From Cauispirillum nitrogeniifigens (GTDB lineage: Bacteria; Pseudomonadota; Alphaproteobacteria; Rhodospirillales; Rhodospirillaceae): a stretch of 64,000 nt of DNA. The stretch spans positions 387,506 through 451,505 of the forward strand of contig NZ_JBLOOT010000004.1 in assembly GCF_049800675.1 (NCBI RefSeq), given 5' to 3'. Below are positions 52,051 through 60,790 of the stretch, piece after piece; position 1 is the stretch's first letter; each line of letters opens with the position of its first letter. The position numbers and the translations under genes were made by a program. The notes under the pieces were generated by a model, which worked only from the letters and a program-made list of their open reading frames with translations, ran no database searches and was not told where the DNA came from.

Positions 52051-52443
52051 TCAGGGCGCTGCGCCCGCCTTGCGCGCCCCCTGGGTCAGGCCGCCGTAGC
52101 CCCAGCTATCGGCGGCGATCTCGGTGACCACCACATATGTTGCCAGCGGGAGGTCGGGAAGGTGCCGCCGCAACAGGGCGGTGGCGGCGGCGATGAAGGC
52201 GGCCTTGTCCTCCGCCGTGTTGGTTCCGGCGGTTACGTGGGCGTCGAGGTGTGCCAAGGCTGGTTGGGGAGTGGCGCCGACGGTCCACATCCTGGGGGCC
52301 GACGTCTCGATCAGGACGCTGGTCAGGGCAGGGTCCTTGTGCAGCACGTCGGCCATCAGCGCCGTGACGCCGTGATGCAGGGCATCAATGGTGTCTTCGC
52401 CGAGGGGGCGGGCGGTGGCGACCTTCAGGGAGATGAAAGGCAT
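52051..52443 (-). CDS. Tautomerase-superfamily protein
   Basis: A 130-residue protein. After Met removal it begins with Pro (MPFISLKVATARPL), the catalytic N-terminal proline of the tautomerase superfamily. Length fits the two-domain MIF/cis-CaaD/CHMI-like group. Substrate unknown. It is divergent from the LysR gene, which probably controls it. Its C-terminal half (YVVVTEIAADSWGYGG) keeps the second-strand motif. Confidence 0.7.
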   Translation of the reverse strand: MPFISLKVATARPLGEDTIDALHHGVTALMADVLHKDPALTSVLIETSAPRMWTVGATPQPALAHLDAHVTAGTNTAEDKAAFIAAATALLRRHLPDLPLATYVVVTEIAADSWGYGGLTQGARKAGAAP

Positions 52444-52543
52444 GGCGCATGGTCCTTCGCAGAGGGTTGACCCGCCCGAGGATGCGGCCCAGCATCCATT
52501 CGGAAAATCTTGAAGATCGATAGAGGCTGTTTTGGAAATAGGA

Positions 52544-53434
52544 ATGGTTGGCCGCGTCAACCTGGACATCGACGCCCTGCGGACCTTTGTCGCAGGGATG
52601 GAGGCGGGCAGCTTCGCCAAGGCGGCGGAACGGGTCGGGCGGTCTCCGGCGGCGGTGAGCCAGCACCTGCGCAAGCTGGAGCGGCAGTTCGGCGCGGTGC
52701 TGACGGAAAAGCGCGGGCGCCATCTGGTGCTGACCCCGGCCGGCGAGACGGTGCTGGCCTATGCGCGGCGCCTGCTGGCGATGAATGACGAAGCCGTGGC
52801 GGCGGTACGCCAGGGCGGCTTGGCCGGGACCGTGCGGCTGGGGCTGGTGCAGGACTTCGCCGAAGGGGTTCTGCCGGCGGTCCTGGGACGCTTCGCGCGG
52901 GCCCATCCCGACGTCGTGCTTGAAGCGGTGGTCGGGGGCGGGCAGGCCCTGCTCGGCGACCTCCAGGGGGGACGGCTTGATCTGGTGCTGGTGTGGGGGG
53001 AACCGGCGGTGGCCGACCGCGAATGGCTGGGCGGCGCCAGCATGCAGTGGATGGCGTCCGCCGACCGGGACGGTGATCCGTGGGACGGCAGTGGCGACCG
53101 GCCGCTGCCTCTAGTTCTGCTCCAGGCCCCCTGCCGCTTCCGGGAGGCCGGCTGCGCCGCCCTGGATGCGGCGGGCATTCCCTGGCGCGTGGCGTTCGCC
53201 AGCCCCAGCCTGGGCGCCGCCTGGGCGGCCGTCGCGGCGGGCGTGGGGGTGACGCCGCGCTTGCGCCTGGGGGCTCCCGCCGGTCTTGCACCCCACGCCC
53301 GGCTCAATGACGCGGCTCCTCTGCCGCCGGTGGCGGCATGGCTCGCCAGCAGCGGCAGCCCCGACCGTCCGGCGACGGAACTTCGCGCCGACATTGCTGA
53401 TCGGGTGGAGGCGGCCCTGGCGGCCGGACGCTAG
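52544..53434 (+). CDS. LysR-family transcription regulator
   Basis: A protein of about 296 residues. The N-terminal winged helix reads DIDALRTFVAGMEAGSFAKAAERVGRSPAAVSQHLRKLE and the C-terminal part is a typical co-inducer domain (GTVRLGLVQDFAEGVLPAVLGRF). The start is uncertain: ATG at 52544 gives the usual spacing to the helix-turn-helix, but TTG at 52532 has a better AGAGG site. Divergent from the tautomerase gene, the classic LysR arrangement. Confidence 0.85.
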   Translation: MVGRVNLDIDALRTFVAGMEAGSFAKAAERVGRSPAAVSQHLRKLERQFGAVLTEKRGRHLVLTPAGETVLAYARRLLAMNDEAVAAVRQGGLAGTVRLGLVQDFAEGVLPAVLGRFARAHPDVVLEAVVGGGQALLGDLQGGRLDLVLVWGEPAVADREWLGGASMQWMASADRDGDPWDGSGDRPLPLVLLQAPCRFREAGCAALDAAGIPWRVAFASPSLGAAWAAVAAGVGVTPRLRLGAPAGLAPHARLNDAAPLPPVAAWLASSGSPDRPATELRADIADRVEAALAAGR

Positions 53435-53528
53435 CCGGCCGGTCGCTCAGGGGCGGGCCGTCGGCCCCGCAACAGTCCCTCTTCCCCCAACGTTGTCTCC
53501 CCGCAACCATCACGAAAAGGAGACAGGC

Positions 53529-53894
53529 ATGCTTCGGGCGATGATCATTGCAACTGCCGCCGTGGGCATGGGCTTCGCCGCGCCGGCGCTGGCGCAGCAG
53601 GGGAGCGCCGCTCCACCCTCGGGTGTTGCCACCCCGGCCACCCCCGCCGATGCCTTCAAGGCGGTCGAGGACATGCGCGTCTACTCGGCCGGCGGGGAGC
53701 GTGTCGGCGAGGTGGAGCGGGTTGTGGTTGACGGCCAGGGTAGTCTGGCCTTCGTTGTCGAGATCGAGGAAGGGTTTCTCGGCATGACCGAGAAAGACGT
53801 GCTGGTGCCCATGGACAGCCTGATGTTCCAGGGCGACCGCTTCCAGGCGCGCCTCACCGAGGAGGAAATGAAGGCCCTCCAGGAGTGGGACTGA
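53529..53894 (+). CDS. Periplasmic PRC-barrel domain protein
   Basis: A 121-residue protein with a Sec signal peptide ending in APALAQQ (cleavage near residue 23). The mature part is a PRC barrel: DMRVYSAGGERVGEVERVVVDGQGSLAFVVEI and KDVLVPMDSL. PRC barrels are small beta-barrels whose partners vary. Ribosome-binding site AAAGGAGAC lies five bases before the ATG. No operon partner. Confidence 0.75.
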   Translation: MLRAMIIATAAVGMGFAAPALAQQGSAAPPSGVATPATPADAFKAVEDMRVYSAGGERVGEVERVVVDGQGSLAFVVEIEEGFLGMTEKDVLVPMDSLMFQGDRFQARLTEEEMKALQEWD

Positions 53895-53936
53895 CGGCCC
53901 GACCCGGCCCGACCGACCAGACCAGACCCGCCGGCG

Positions 53937-55577
53937 TCAGGTGATGAAGATGTTGGCGCGCCCCAGCATTGCCCTGTTGCCCAGCGTCACCACCCGGACG
54001 GCCGCCGCGCCGCCGGCGCCGTCGGCGTCGTGGTAGAGCGCGCGTTCGGCGCGGTTGAACACGAACCGCACCGGCGCGCGAGTGGCCTCGCCGGAGTTCA
54101 GGCGGATCTGGAAGCTGGCGGAGGAGAGGGCGCCACGCGCCACGCCGAAGGCGCCGGCGCGGAACACCAGGCGATCCTCCGCCGCGGCGAAGTCGGTGAT
54201 GGTATCGCCGGTTTCGCGCAGGTTCAGGAAGCGGAAGCGGTCGCGGCCGGCCCCGCCGGTGAGGATGTCCGCACCGCCGCCGCCCCTCAGCACGTCATTG
54301 CCGCCGCCGCCGTCGAGGCGGTTGCCGGCGGCGTTGCCGGTGAGGGTGTTGGCCAGGGCGTTGCCGGTGGCGTTGATGGCGGCGCGGCCGATGAGTTGCA
54401 TCCTCTCCACGTTGCGGGGCAAGGCCGGCAGGGTGACGGAGGTGCGCACCAGGTCGTTGCCGCGCCTGGCGTATTCGATCACCCGGTCGGCGGTGCTGTC
54501 GACGATGTAGACGTCGTTGCCCATTCCCCCCGCCATGCGATCGTCGCCGGTGCCGCCGTCCAGGATGTCGTTGCCCTGCGCCCCTGACAGCGTGTCGTTG
54601 CCGGCGCCGCCGCGCAGGACGTTGTTGGCGGTGTTGCCGGTGATGACGTCCGCGCCGGCCCCGCCGATGGCATTCTCGATGATGTCGGCGGTGTCGCGGG
54701 CGCCGTCATCAATGATGTGGATGTTGGATATCTCCGTGCCGTCGCGGCGGACCGGCGCGCCCATGCGGCTCCAGGTGTTGGGCCGCAGGTTGATCACCCC
54801 GCCCGTGGTCGCCGCGCTGTAGTCGATGGTGTCGATGCCCCCGGCGTCCCACAGGACTTCCAGGTACTTCCCGGTCCCGCTGTAGGTGTAGGTGTCGTTG
54901 CCGGCGCTGGCGGTGGTGTTGCGGCCATAGAGCCTCCACAGGGCGCGGACGTCGAGCACGGACAGGGACGTCGGCGCGATGGTGTAGCTGCCCCCGCCAT
55001 GGCTCCCATAGTTCATGACGCTGTAGTGCAGCGGCGCATGGGGCGACGCCGCCCAGCCGGGGTCGTTTTCGAACGGGTGGTCAAGCCCAAGCGCGTGCCC
55101 GATCTCGTGGATCAGCACCTTGTAGTCCCAGCTCCCAACGGTGGGATTGAACGAATAGAAGCCGTCGTCCGTGTGCTGGTTGGCCGCCATCCAGACGTCG
55201 CCGGCCGCCGGTGTGCCGCCGGGCATGTAGGCCCACCCGAGGTTCCGGTCCGCGTCGATCGCGCCCGTCAGGGCGAAGCGCAGGTCGCCAGCCCGGTCTT
55301 CGTTGTCGTCGATATAGGTGAAATTGATGCCGATGATGCGCGAGATGTCGGCCAGGACCGCGTGCACCGCCTGCTGGCCGGTGCTGTTCAGGGCCGACCA
55401 GGACGCCCACTCGTCGCTGGTGGAGTAGTTGGTGGCGCGCCACGTCGTCCCGTCGGGGATGCTGTAGGTCAGCGTCTCCGTCGTCCACCGCGTGCCGCCG
55501 ATCAGGGGGGCGAAGACCGCGTTGCCAGGCGAAACCGTGGTGTATCCGGCCCAGTTGCCCGTGATGCCGTTGCCCAT
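53937..55577 (-). CDS. RTX serralysin-type zinc metalloprotease
   Basis: A 546-residue protein without a Sec signal. The M10 protease domain has the zinc motif HEIGHALGLDH (residues 157-167) and Met-turn SVMNYGSH (Met188). From about 290 there are RTX calcium-binding nonapeptides (GGAGADVITG, GGAGNDTLSGAQGNDILDGGTGDDR, GGGGNDVLRGGGGADILTGGAGRDR). The C-terminus, GRANIFIT, is a type I secretion signal-like hydrophobic end. No transporter lies beside it; the PrtD/PrtE-like pair at 29.4-32.6 kb is a candidate exporter, as PrtD types normally carry such proteases. Confidence 0.9.
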   Translation of the reverse strand: MGNGITGNWAGYTTVSPGNAVFAPLIGGTRWTTETLTYSIPDGTTWRATNYSTSDEWASWSALNSTGQQAVHAVLADISRIIGINFTYIDDNEDRAGDLRFALTGAIDADRNLGWAYMPGGTPAAGDVWMAANQHTDDGFYSFNPTVGSWDYKVLIHEIGHALGLDHPFENDPGWAASPHAPLHYSVMNYGSHGGGSYTIAPTSLSVLDVRALWRLYGRNTTASAGNDTYTYSGTGKYLEVLWDAGGIDTIDYSAATTGGVINLRPNTWSRMGAPVRRDGTEISNIHIIDDGARDTADIIENAIGGAGADVITGNTANNVLRGGAGNDTLSGAQGNDILDGGTGDDRMAGGMGNDVYIVDSTADRVIEYARRGNDLVRTSVTLPALPRNVERMQLIGRAAINATGNALANTLTGNAAGNRLDGGGGNDVLRGGGGADILTGGAGRDRFRFLNLRETGDTITDFAAAEDRLVFRAGAFGVARGALSSASFQIRLNSGEATRAPVRFVFNRAERALYHDADGAGGAAAVRVVTLGNRAMLGRANIFIT

Positions 55578-55682
55578 GCCGCTGTCCCTTCACCAGTCTC
55601 CGGTCGGGCCGCAGGATAGAGCGGGGGGGACGCTTGGGCATCCACTTTCTGGGTAGTCGTACCACTTCGGGGGCATGCAGGG

Positions 55683-57080
55683 TCAGTGGACGGTACAGGC
55701 CATGCAGGGGTCGAAACTGCGGATGACATGCTGCACGGCCACGGGCGTGCCATCCTCGGCCGGCGTCCCCACCAGGGCCTGCTCCACCGCTCCCGGAACT
55801 CCGGCGTCGTCGCGCGGCGAGAAGTTCCAGGTCGTCGGGGCGATGATCTGATAGGACCGGATGCGCCCGTGCTCCACGGTCATCCAGTGGCCCAGGGCGC
55901 CGCGCGCCGCCTCCACCAGGCCGGCGGCGGCGCCGCTGTCAGGCAGCCGGGCGGTGGCGCAGAAGGGCTCGCGGGGGCGCAGGGCGCGCACCCATGCCTC
56001 CATCATCGGCAGCAGGCGGGCGGTTTCCAGCAGGCGGCCGAGGACGCGGCTGCGCACCGTGGCGCCTTCCGTGGCGGCCAGGGCGCGGGCCAGCGGATGG
56101 CCGCCGATCACCTGGCGGGCCAGGGCGCCGACCTCCATCACCGCGCCGTCCAGGCGTGGCGCCTTGCACCAGCTATAGGCGTCGGGTTTGTCGGCGTCGG
56201 GCATGTCCGGGCCGCTCATCCAGGCGTGCGCCAGATGCTCGGCGATGGCGTCGGGCCGCAGGGGCGACACCGCGCCGCCGCCGTCCCAAACGCCGCCCCC
56301 AAATATGCCGCCATGGCTGAGGAACCGCCCCTGGCCGCGCCCCAGGCGGGCGAAGCCCAGGTCGTCGGCGACATTCAGGAAGAAGCGCAGGTCGGAGCTT
56401 TCCGGCGGCGCCTCCGTCGCCCAGGCGGCCAGGGCTTCGGCGCTGTCCAGGGCGGTGAAGCGCTCCAGCCGGTCGCCGATCAGGCGGGTTTCCACGAAGG
56501 CACGGAAGCCCGCCAGGATGGACAGCAGCCGCACCTGCTCCCCCATGTCCACGGGCTTGGTGGTGCCGCCGGGCTGCAAGGCCAGGCTGTGCGGCCACTT
56601 GCCCGCCAGGATGCCCATCAGGTGCAGGAACTCCGCCCGCGCCTTCAGGAACTCCGCCGCCGCCGCGCCCTTGATGGCGGTAAAGCGCTCCGCCGCGTGG
56701 CCGTGCCACGGCCGGCCGGCATAGGTGGCGCGCGCCAGGTCGGGCATGAAGAACAGGTGGAAGTGGGTCAGGTGGTCGGCGACGCTCTCGCACGCCAGCA
56801 CCAGATCGGCGGCCAGCCGGCCGTTGGGCGGCACCTCGACCCCGGCCAGGGTCTCCAGCGCGCGCGCCGCCGCCATCGACTGCGACACCGAGCAGATGCC
56901 GCAGATGCGCGGCGCGATGGCCAGGGCGTCGAGCGGCGCCCGGCCCTGAAGGATGCGCTCGAAGCCGCGATAGAGCGGGGCGGAAACGCGGGCGTCGCGG
57001 ACCACGCCGTCGGCGATGTCCAGGTGCACCTCCAGATCGCCCTCGACCCGGTTGAACGGCCCCATCACCAGACGGCTCAC
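55683..57080 (-). CDS. hupV: H2-sensing regulatory hydrogenase large subunit HupV (HoxC)
   Basis: A 465-residue [NiFe] large subunit with RICGICSVSQS at the N-terminal nickel site and DPCMACTVH at the extreme C-terminus. It stops right after the His, so there is no extension to be cleaved, the mark of the sensor type. It forms HupUV, which detects H2 for the HupT/HupR relay and does not drive respiration. GTG start overlapping the hupU stop (GTGA). Confidence 0.93.
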   Translation of the reverse strand: MSRLVMGPFNRVEGDLEVHLDIADGVVRDARVSAPLYRGFERILQGRAPLDALAIAPRICGICSVSQSMAAARALETLAGVEVPPNGRLAADLVLACESVADHLTHFHLFFMPDLARATYAGRPWHGHAAERFTAIKGAAAAEFLKARAEFLHLMGILAGKWPHSLALQPGGTTKPVDMGEQVRLLSILAGFRAFVETRLIGDRLERFTALDSAEALAAWATEAPPESSDLRFFLNVADDLGFARLGRGQGRFLSHGGIFGGGVWDGGGAVSPLRPDAIAEHLAHAWMSGPDMPDADKPDAYSWCKAPRLDGAVMEVGALARQVIGGHPLARALAATEGATVRSRVLGRLLETARLLPMMEAWVRALRPREPFCATARLPDSGAAAGLVEAARGALGHWMTVEHGRIRSYQIIAPTTWNFSPRDDAGVPGAVEQALVGTPAEDGTPVAVQHVIRSFDPCMACTVH

Positions 57081-58081
57081 GGCTTGGCCTTCCTGTTCTG
57101 CGGCGGCACGACGATGTGGTCGGACACCGCGTTGCGCCGCACCCGCGCCGGCGTCGCCGATTTCGACAGCGCCGCCAGGGCGACGAACCACGCCTTGGGC
57201 ATGTCCAGCGGCAGGCCGACCGGGATGCCGGCGACCTTGGGCGTTTCCTGGAACGCCGCCGGGGCATCCTGGAACCCCGGCACCGTGCAGGCGATGCAGG
57301 CATAGCCGCCGTCGGTGCACGACCCGTCGCCGTTCCAGCGCCGCAGGTTGCAGTCGCCGGGCGCCTGCGTGGCCTTGCAGCCCAGGTTCTCCATCAGGCA
57401 ACCCTGGTCGGCGGGGGCCTCGGCGCTGGCCTTGAACTCGTAGAACTCGTTGCGGCCGCAGCCGTGGTGGGCCAGGTGGTCGGCCCAGAAGCGCGGCCGG
57501 CCCAGGGCGTCGAGATCGTCGGGGCCGAGCAGCCCCGCCGCCAGCGCCGCCAGCGTCTCGCTGATCCAGCCCGGATGCGGGGCGCAGCCCGCCACGTTGA
57601 TCACCGGCAGGCCGCCGGGGCTGCGCCAGCCGGCGCCCAGCAGGCCGCCGGCCTCGTCGTCGAGGTATTGCAGGCCGCAGGCATCGGCCGGATTGGGGGC
57701 CGCCGCCGGCAGGCCGCCGAAGGCCGCGCAGGTGCCGATGGCCACGGTATGCCGCGCCCGCCGGGCCAGTTCGCCCGCCCACCACGCCATCGACCGCCCG
57801 GTCCCGGCCAGCATCTGGAAGCGGCCGCTGCCGTGCGGGCCGCGCAGCAGCGCGCCCTCCACGCACAGGATGTCGAGGCGGCGGCTGCCGTCCAGGACGG
57901 CGTGCAGCAGGGCCTGCGCCTCCGCCCCGCTCTCCTCGCTGAGGGAGGGGTGCCACAGGATGTCGATGCCGAAGCGGTCCAGGGCGGCGGGCAGGCCGAT
58001 GCCCTCGGCCTCCAGCGCCGCCATGGAGCAGCCGCCGCAGGAGCCGGCCTGAAGCCAGAGAAGGGTGGTCGAGGATGTCAT
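57077..58081 (-). CDS. hupU: H2-sensing regulatory hydrogenase small subunit HupU (HoxB)
   Basis: A 334-residue small subunit beginning LLWLQAGSCGGCSM, so it lacks the Tat signal of HupS and stays in the cytoplasm. Cluster ligands appear in GTCAAFGG, NVAGCAPHPGW, GCGRNEFYEF and GCTxGG-like stretches. It pairs with HupV. The start is the ATG facing hupE across a 199-base divergent region. Confidence 0.93.
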   Translation of the reverse strand: MTSSTTLLWLQAGSCGGCSMAALEAEGIGLPAALDRFGIDILWHPSLSEESGAEAQALLHAVLDGSRRLDILCVEGALLRGPHGSGRFQMLAGTGRSMAWWAGELARRARHTVAIGTCAAFGGLPAAAPNPADACGLQYLDDEAGGLLGAGWRSPGGLPVINVAGCAPHPGWISETLAALAAGLLGPDDLDALGRPRFWADHLAHHGCGRNEFYEFKASAEAPADQGCLMENLGCKATQAPGDCNLRRWNGDGSCTDGGYACIACTVPGFQDAPAAFQETPKVAGIPVGLPLDMPKAWFVALAALSKSATPARVRRNAVSDHIVVPPQNRKAKP

Positions 58082-58145
58082 GGCGGGGCGATCTTAACGC
58101 ATGGCGGGGGCGGGACGGGACTCCCGATTTTTCCGGCCCGCGCAG

Positions 58146-58158
58146 TGGAAAGTTTCCA
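58146..58158 (+). promoter_or_regulatory. Palindrome TGGAAA-G-TTTCCA upstream of hupE
   Basis: A perfect 13-base palindrome centred about 100 bases before the predicted hupE transcription start. The half-site resembles the dyad before hupS. Possible HupR site. Confidence 0.35.
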
Positions 58159-58225
58159 TCCATCGGTGGTCGCCGGTCTGTCAGGGTGCGCCGCCCGCAT
58201 GGGCGGGTTTCCTGGGGCGCATGGC

Positions 58226-58241
58226 TGGCATGGATGTTGCT
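58226..58241 (+). promoter_or_regulatory. Sigma-54 promoter of hupE
   Basis: TGGCATG-N4-TTGCT differs from the sigma-54 consensus at one of the less critical -24 positions and keeps GG and GC at exact spacing. Predicted start near 58252, leader about 29 bases before the hupE ATG. Confidence 0.75.
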
Positions 58242-58280
58242 GTTTCGACGGCAGGATTTTCACAAGTCGAGGACTTCGCC

Positions 58281-58856
58281 ATGCCGCGTCTCTTGCTCCT
58301 GGCCGCCACGGCGGTCGCCCTCCTGGCCGCCGGACAGGCCCAGGCCCATGCCCCCGGCGCCGCCGCGGGCGGGCTGCCGGCCGGTTTCGCCCATCCGTTC
58401 CTGGGCGTCGATCACCTGCTGGCCATGGTCGCCGTCGGCCTGCTGGCGGTGCAGCAGCAGGGGCGGGCCGTCTGGGCGCTGCCGCTGACCTTCGTGCTCG
58501 GCATGGCCGGCGGCACGGCGCTGGGCCTGTGGGGTCTGGGGGGGGCGCCCGTGGAACTGGGCGTTGCCGGGTCGGTGGTGCTGCTGGGCGGCCTGGTGGC
58601 CTGGGGCAAGCGCCTGCCGCTGGGCGCGGCGACCGGCCTGGTGGCGGTCCTGGCGGCCTTCCACGGCCACGCCCACGGCCTGGAGATGCCGGCCGAGGCG
58701 TCGGCTCTTGCCTATGGCATGGGCGTGCTGGTCGGCACCGCCCTGCTGCACGCCGCCGGTGTCGCCGCCGCGCGCGGCCTGAGCGGCCGGGCCTGGGCCC
58801 TGCGCGGTGTCGGCTCCGCCTTCGCCGCCGCCGGCGTGGTGCTGATGGTCGGTTAA
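58281..58856 (+). CDS. hupE: HupE/UreJ nickel transporter
   Basis: A 191-residue protein with a Sec signal ending in AQAHA and about six transmembrane helices. It has the family signature HPFLGVDHLLAMVAVG with His and Asp that bind nickel, and a second His cluster, FHGHAHGLEMP. HupE supplies Ni2+ for hydrogenase. Start at the ATG after a GAGG site; a longer in-frame start upstream would place the signal peptide internally. Its last four bases overlap the convergent dehydrogenase gene. Confidence 0.92.
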   Translation: MPRLLLLAATAVALLAAGQAQAHAPGAAAGGLPAGFAHPFLGVDHLLAMVAVGLLAVQQQGRAVWALPLTFVLGMAGGTALGLWGLGGAPVELGVAGSVVLLGGLVAWGKRLPLGAATGLVAVLAAFHGHAHGLEMPAEASALAYGMGVLVGTALLHAAGVAAARGLSGRAWALRGVGSAFAAAGVVLMVG

Positions 58857-59965
58857 CGCTCCGCCGGCGTCAGGCGCAGGATGGCGCCGTCGTCCTCGTC
58901 GGTGATGACGTAGACGGCGCCATCCGGTCCCTGGCGCACCTGACGGACGCGGGCATCAAGGGTGATGCGTTCCTCGTCCGTCACCGTCTGGCCATCCAGG
59001 GCCAGGCGCACCACTCCCTGCGACACCAGCCCGCCGACCAGGGCGCTGCCTTTCCAGCCGGGGAAGCGGTCGGCGGTGTAGAAGTCCATGCCCGATACGG
59101 CGATCACCGGCGTCCACTGGTAGATGGACCCGACCAGGTCCGGGCGGGTCGTCGGGTCGGAGATGGGCCAGCCCGAATAGTGGCGGCCCCAACTCACCAG
59201 CGGCCAGCCATAGTTCTTCCCCTTTTCCGGCACGTTGACCTCGTCGCCGCCGCGCGGGCCGTGCTCGACCTCCCACAGGGCGCCGGTATCGGGATGGATC
59301 GCCGCGCCCTGGATGTTGCGGTGGCCGTAGGACCAGATCTCCGGCAGGGCATCCGAGCGGCCGACGAAGGGATTGTCCGGCGGCACCGATCCGTCGTCCC
59401 GCAAGCGGGCGATGGTGCCGATATGGTTCGTCAGGTCCTGGGCCGGTTCCTGCTTGCCCCGGTCGCCCATGGTCACGAACAGCGTGCCATCGGGGGCGAA
59501 CACCACCCGCGAGCCGAAGTGATGACCGCCGTCGACCTTGGGTGTCTGGCTGAAGAGGACCGTGACCTCCTCCAGCCGCCCGTCCTCCAGCCGTCCGCGC
59601 GCCAGCGCCGTGGAGGCGCCGCCGGCGCCCGGTTCGGAGAAGGTCATGTAGACCAGCCGGTTGGTGGCAAACTGCGGGTGTGGCGCGATATCCAGAAGGC
59701 CACCCTGCCCCTCCGCGAATACCCTTGGCACCCCGTCCACGGGCGGCGACACGGTCCCATCCTGGGCGACGATGCGCAGCCGGCCCGGCCGCTCGGTCAC
59801 CACCATGCGTCCGTCGGGCAGGAACGCCAGCCCCCAGGGATGCTCCAGGCCGTGCGCCACCGTTTCGACCCGGATGGGGCCGGAGGGCGCGTCGACGACC
59901 CTCGTCTGGGCGAGGGCCGGGGCGCAGATCGTGATCAGCGCGAGGGGCAAGGCGAAGCGGATCAT
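58853..59965 (-). CDS. PQQ-dependent aldose sugar dehydrogenase-like protein
   Basis: A 370-residue protein with a Sec signal (ending in APALAQT). It is a six-bladed beta-propeller of the soluble glucose dehydrogenase/Yli family: HPWGLAFLPDGRMVVTERPGRL, GGLLDIAPHPQF, GGHHFGSRVVFAPDGTLFVTMGDR, SYGHRNIQGAAIHP, WEVEHGPRGGDEVN. The His and Arg that hold PQQ are present. It oxidises sugars in the periplasm. Start at the ATG after GGAGGA. Confidence 0.88.
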   Translation of the reverse strand: MIRFALPLALITICAPALAQTRVVDAPSGPIRVETVAHGLEHPWGLAFLPDGRMVVTERPGRLRIVAQDGTVSPPVDGVPRVFAEGQGGLLDIAPHPQFATNRLVYMTFSEPGAGGASTALARGRLEDGRLEEVTVLFSQTPKVDGGHHFGSRVVFAPDGTLFVTMGDRGKQEPAQDLTNHIGTIARLRDDGSVPPDNPFVGRSDALPEIWSYGHRNIQGAAIHPDTGALWEVEHGPRGGDEVNVPEKGKNYGWPLVSWGRHYSGWPISDPTTRPDLVGSIYQWTPVIAVSGMDFYTADRFPGWKGSALVGGLVSQGVVRLALDGQTVTDEERITLDARVRQVRQGPDGAVYVITDEDDGAILRLTPAER

Positions 59966-60046
59966 GCGTCCTCCGGCGTGCGCGATGCGGCGTGAGAGAC
60001 AACCGGGGCGCAAGGATGCTGGTTCCCCTCGCGGATCCCGGTAAGG

Positions 60047-60060
60047 AAGTATATATACTT
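60047..60060. promoter_or_regulatory. Perfect AT palindrome AAGTATATATACTT
   Basis: A 14-base perfect palindrome in the divergent gap between the sugar dehydrogenase and the sensor/chemoreceptor pair, AT-rich in a GC-rich genome. It could be a dimeric repressor site or part of a promoter. Confidence 0.45.
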
Positions 60061-60146
60061 ATTGCTTCATGGCTAAGCTGTATCCCAGTGTTAAACGTCG
60101 AACCCTGACAAGGGGTGACAACGAAAAGACAAGCAGGGGGAAGTCC

Positions 60147-60776
60147 ATGTCCAGACTCCGCAGAGTCGCGGGGGCGGCGGTGGTTGCCACGCTATGCGCC
60201 ATCCACCCGGCCACCCAATCCCACGCCCAGACCCAGGCCCAGCCGCCGGTCGGCGCCCTCATCACGGACGCGGTGGTTGCCGATCTCCGCAAGGCCATGA
60301 CATCGCCGGTGGCGGTGTTGCTGGTGCGGGCGCAGAACGCCCGCCACAAGGGCTTGTCGCAGGAACGCATCGACGCCCTCGACAAGCAGTGGCGGGCCGA
60401 ACTGAAGTCCGAGGCCCAGCCGCTGGTCGCCCAGCTCTACGGCAACCCGCTGTCGGCCCACCTGACCCGCCTGCAAGCGGACTCCGATGGCCTCTATACC
60501 GAGATCTTCGTCATGGACTCGGTCGGCCTGAACGTCGGGCAAAGCGCCGTGACCTCCGACTACTGGCAGGGTGACGAGGGCAAGTGGCAGAAGACCTTCC
60601 AGGTCGGCCCCGATGCCGTGTTCATCGACGACCCGGAGATGCACGAGGGGACGAAGACCTGGCGCGTCCAGGTCAACCTGTCCATCGCCGACCCCGACAC
60701 CGGGGCGGCCATCGGCGCCGCCACCGTCGAGGTCAACCTGAGCGAACTGGCCCGCCGCCAGGGCGCGAGTCTGTAA
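60147..60776 (+). CDS. Periplasmic sensor-like protein paired with a chemoreceptor
   Basis: A 209-residue protein with a signal peptide (MSRLRRVAGAAVVATLCAI..., cleavage near residue 30). The mature domain, with VMDSVGLNVGQSAVTSDYWQGDEGKWQKTF and later DPDTGAAIGAATVEVNL, resembles the Cache/PDC sensor domains usually fused to chemoreceptors. It begins after a GGGGG site and ends 14 bases before the chemoreceptor gene. It may bind a ligand and pass the signal to that receptor, a split arrangement. Confidence 0.7.
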   Translation: MSRLRRVAGAAVVATLCAIHPATQSHAQTQAQPPVGALITDAVVADLRKAMTSPVAVLLVRAQNARHKGLSQERIDALDKQWRAELKSEAQPLVAQLYGNPLSAHLTRLQADSDGLYTEIFVMDSVGLNVGQSAVTSDYWQGDEGKWQKTFQVGPDAVFIDDPEMHEGTKTWRVQVNLSIADPDTGAAIGAATVEVNLSELARRQGASL

Positions 60777-60790
60777 AGGGGGGCATCGAC

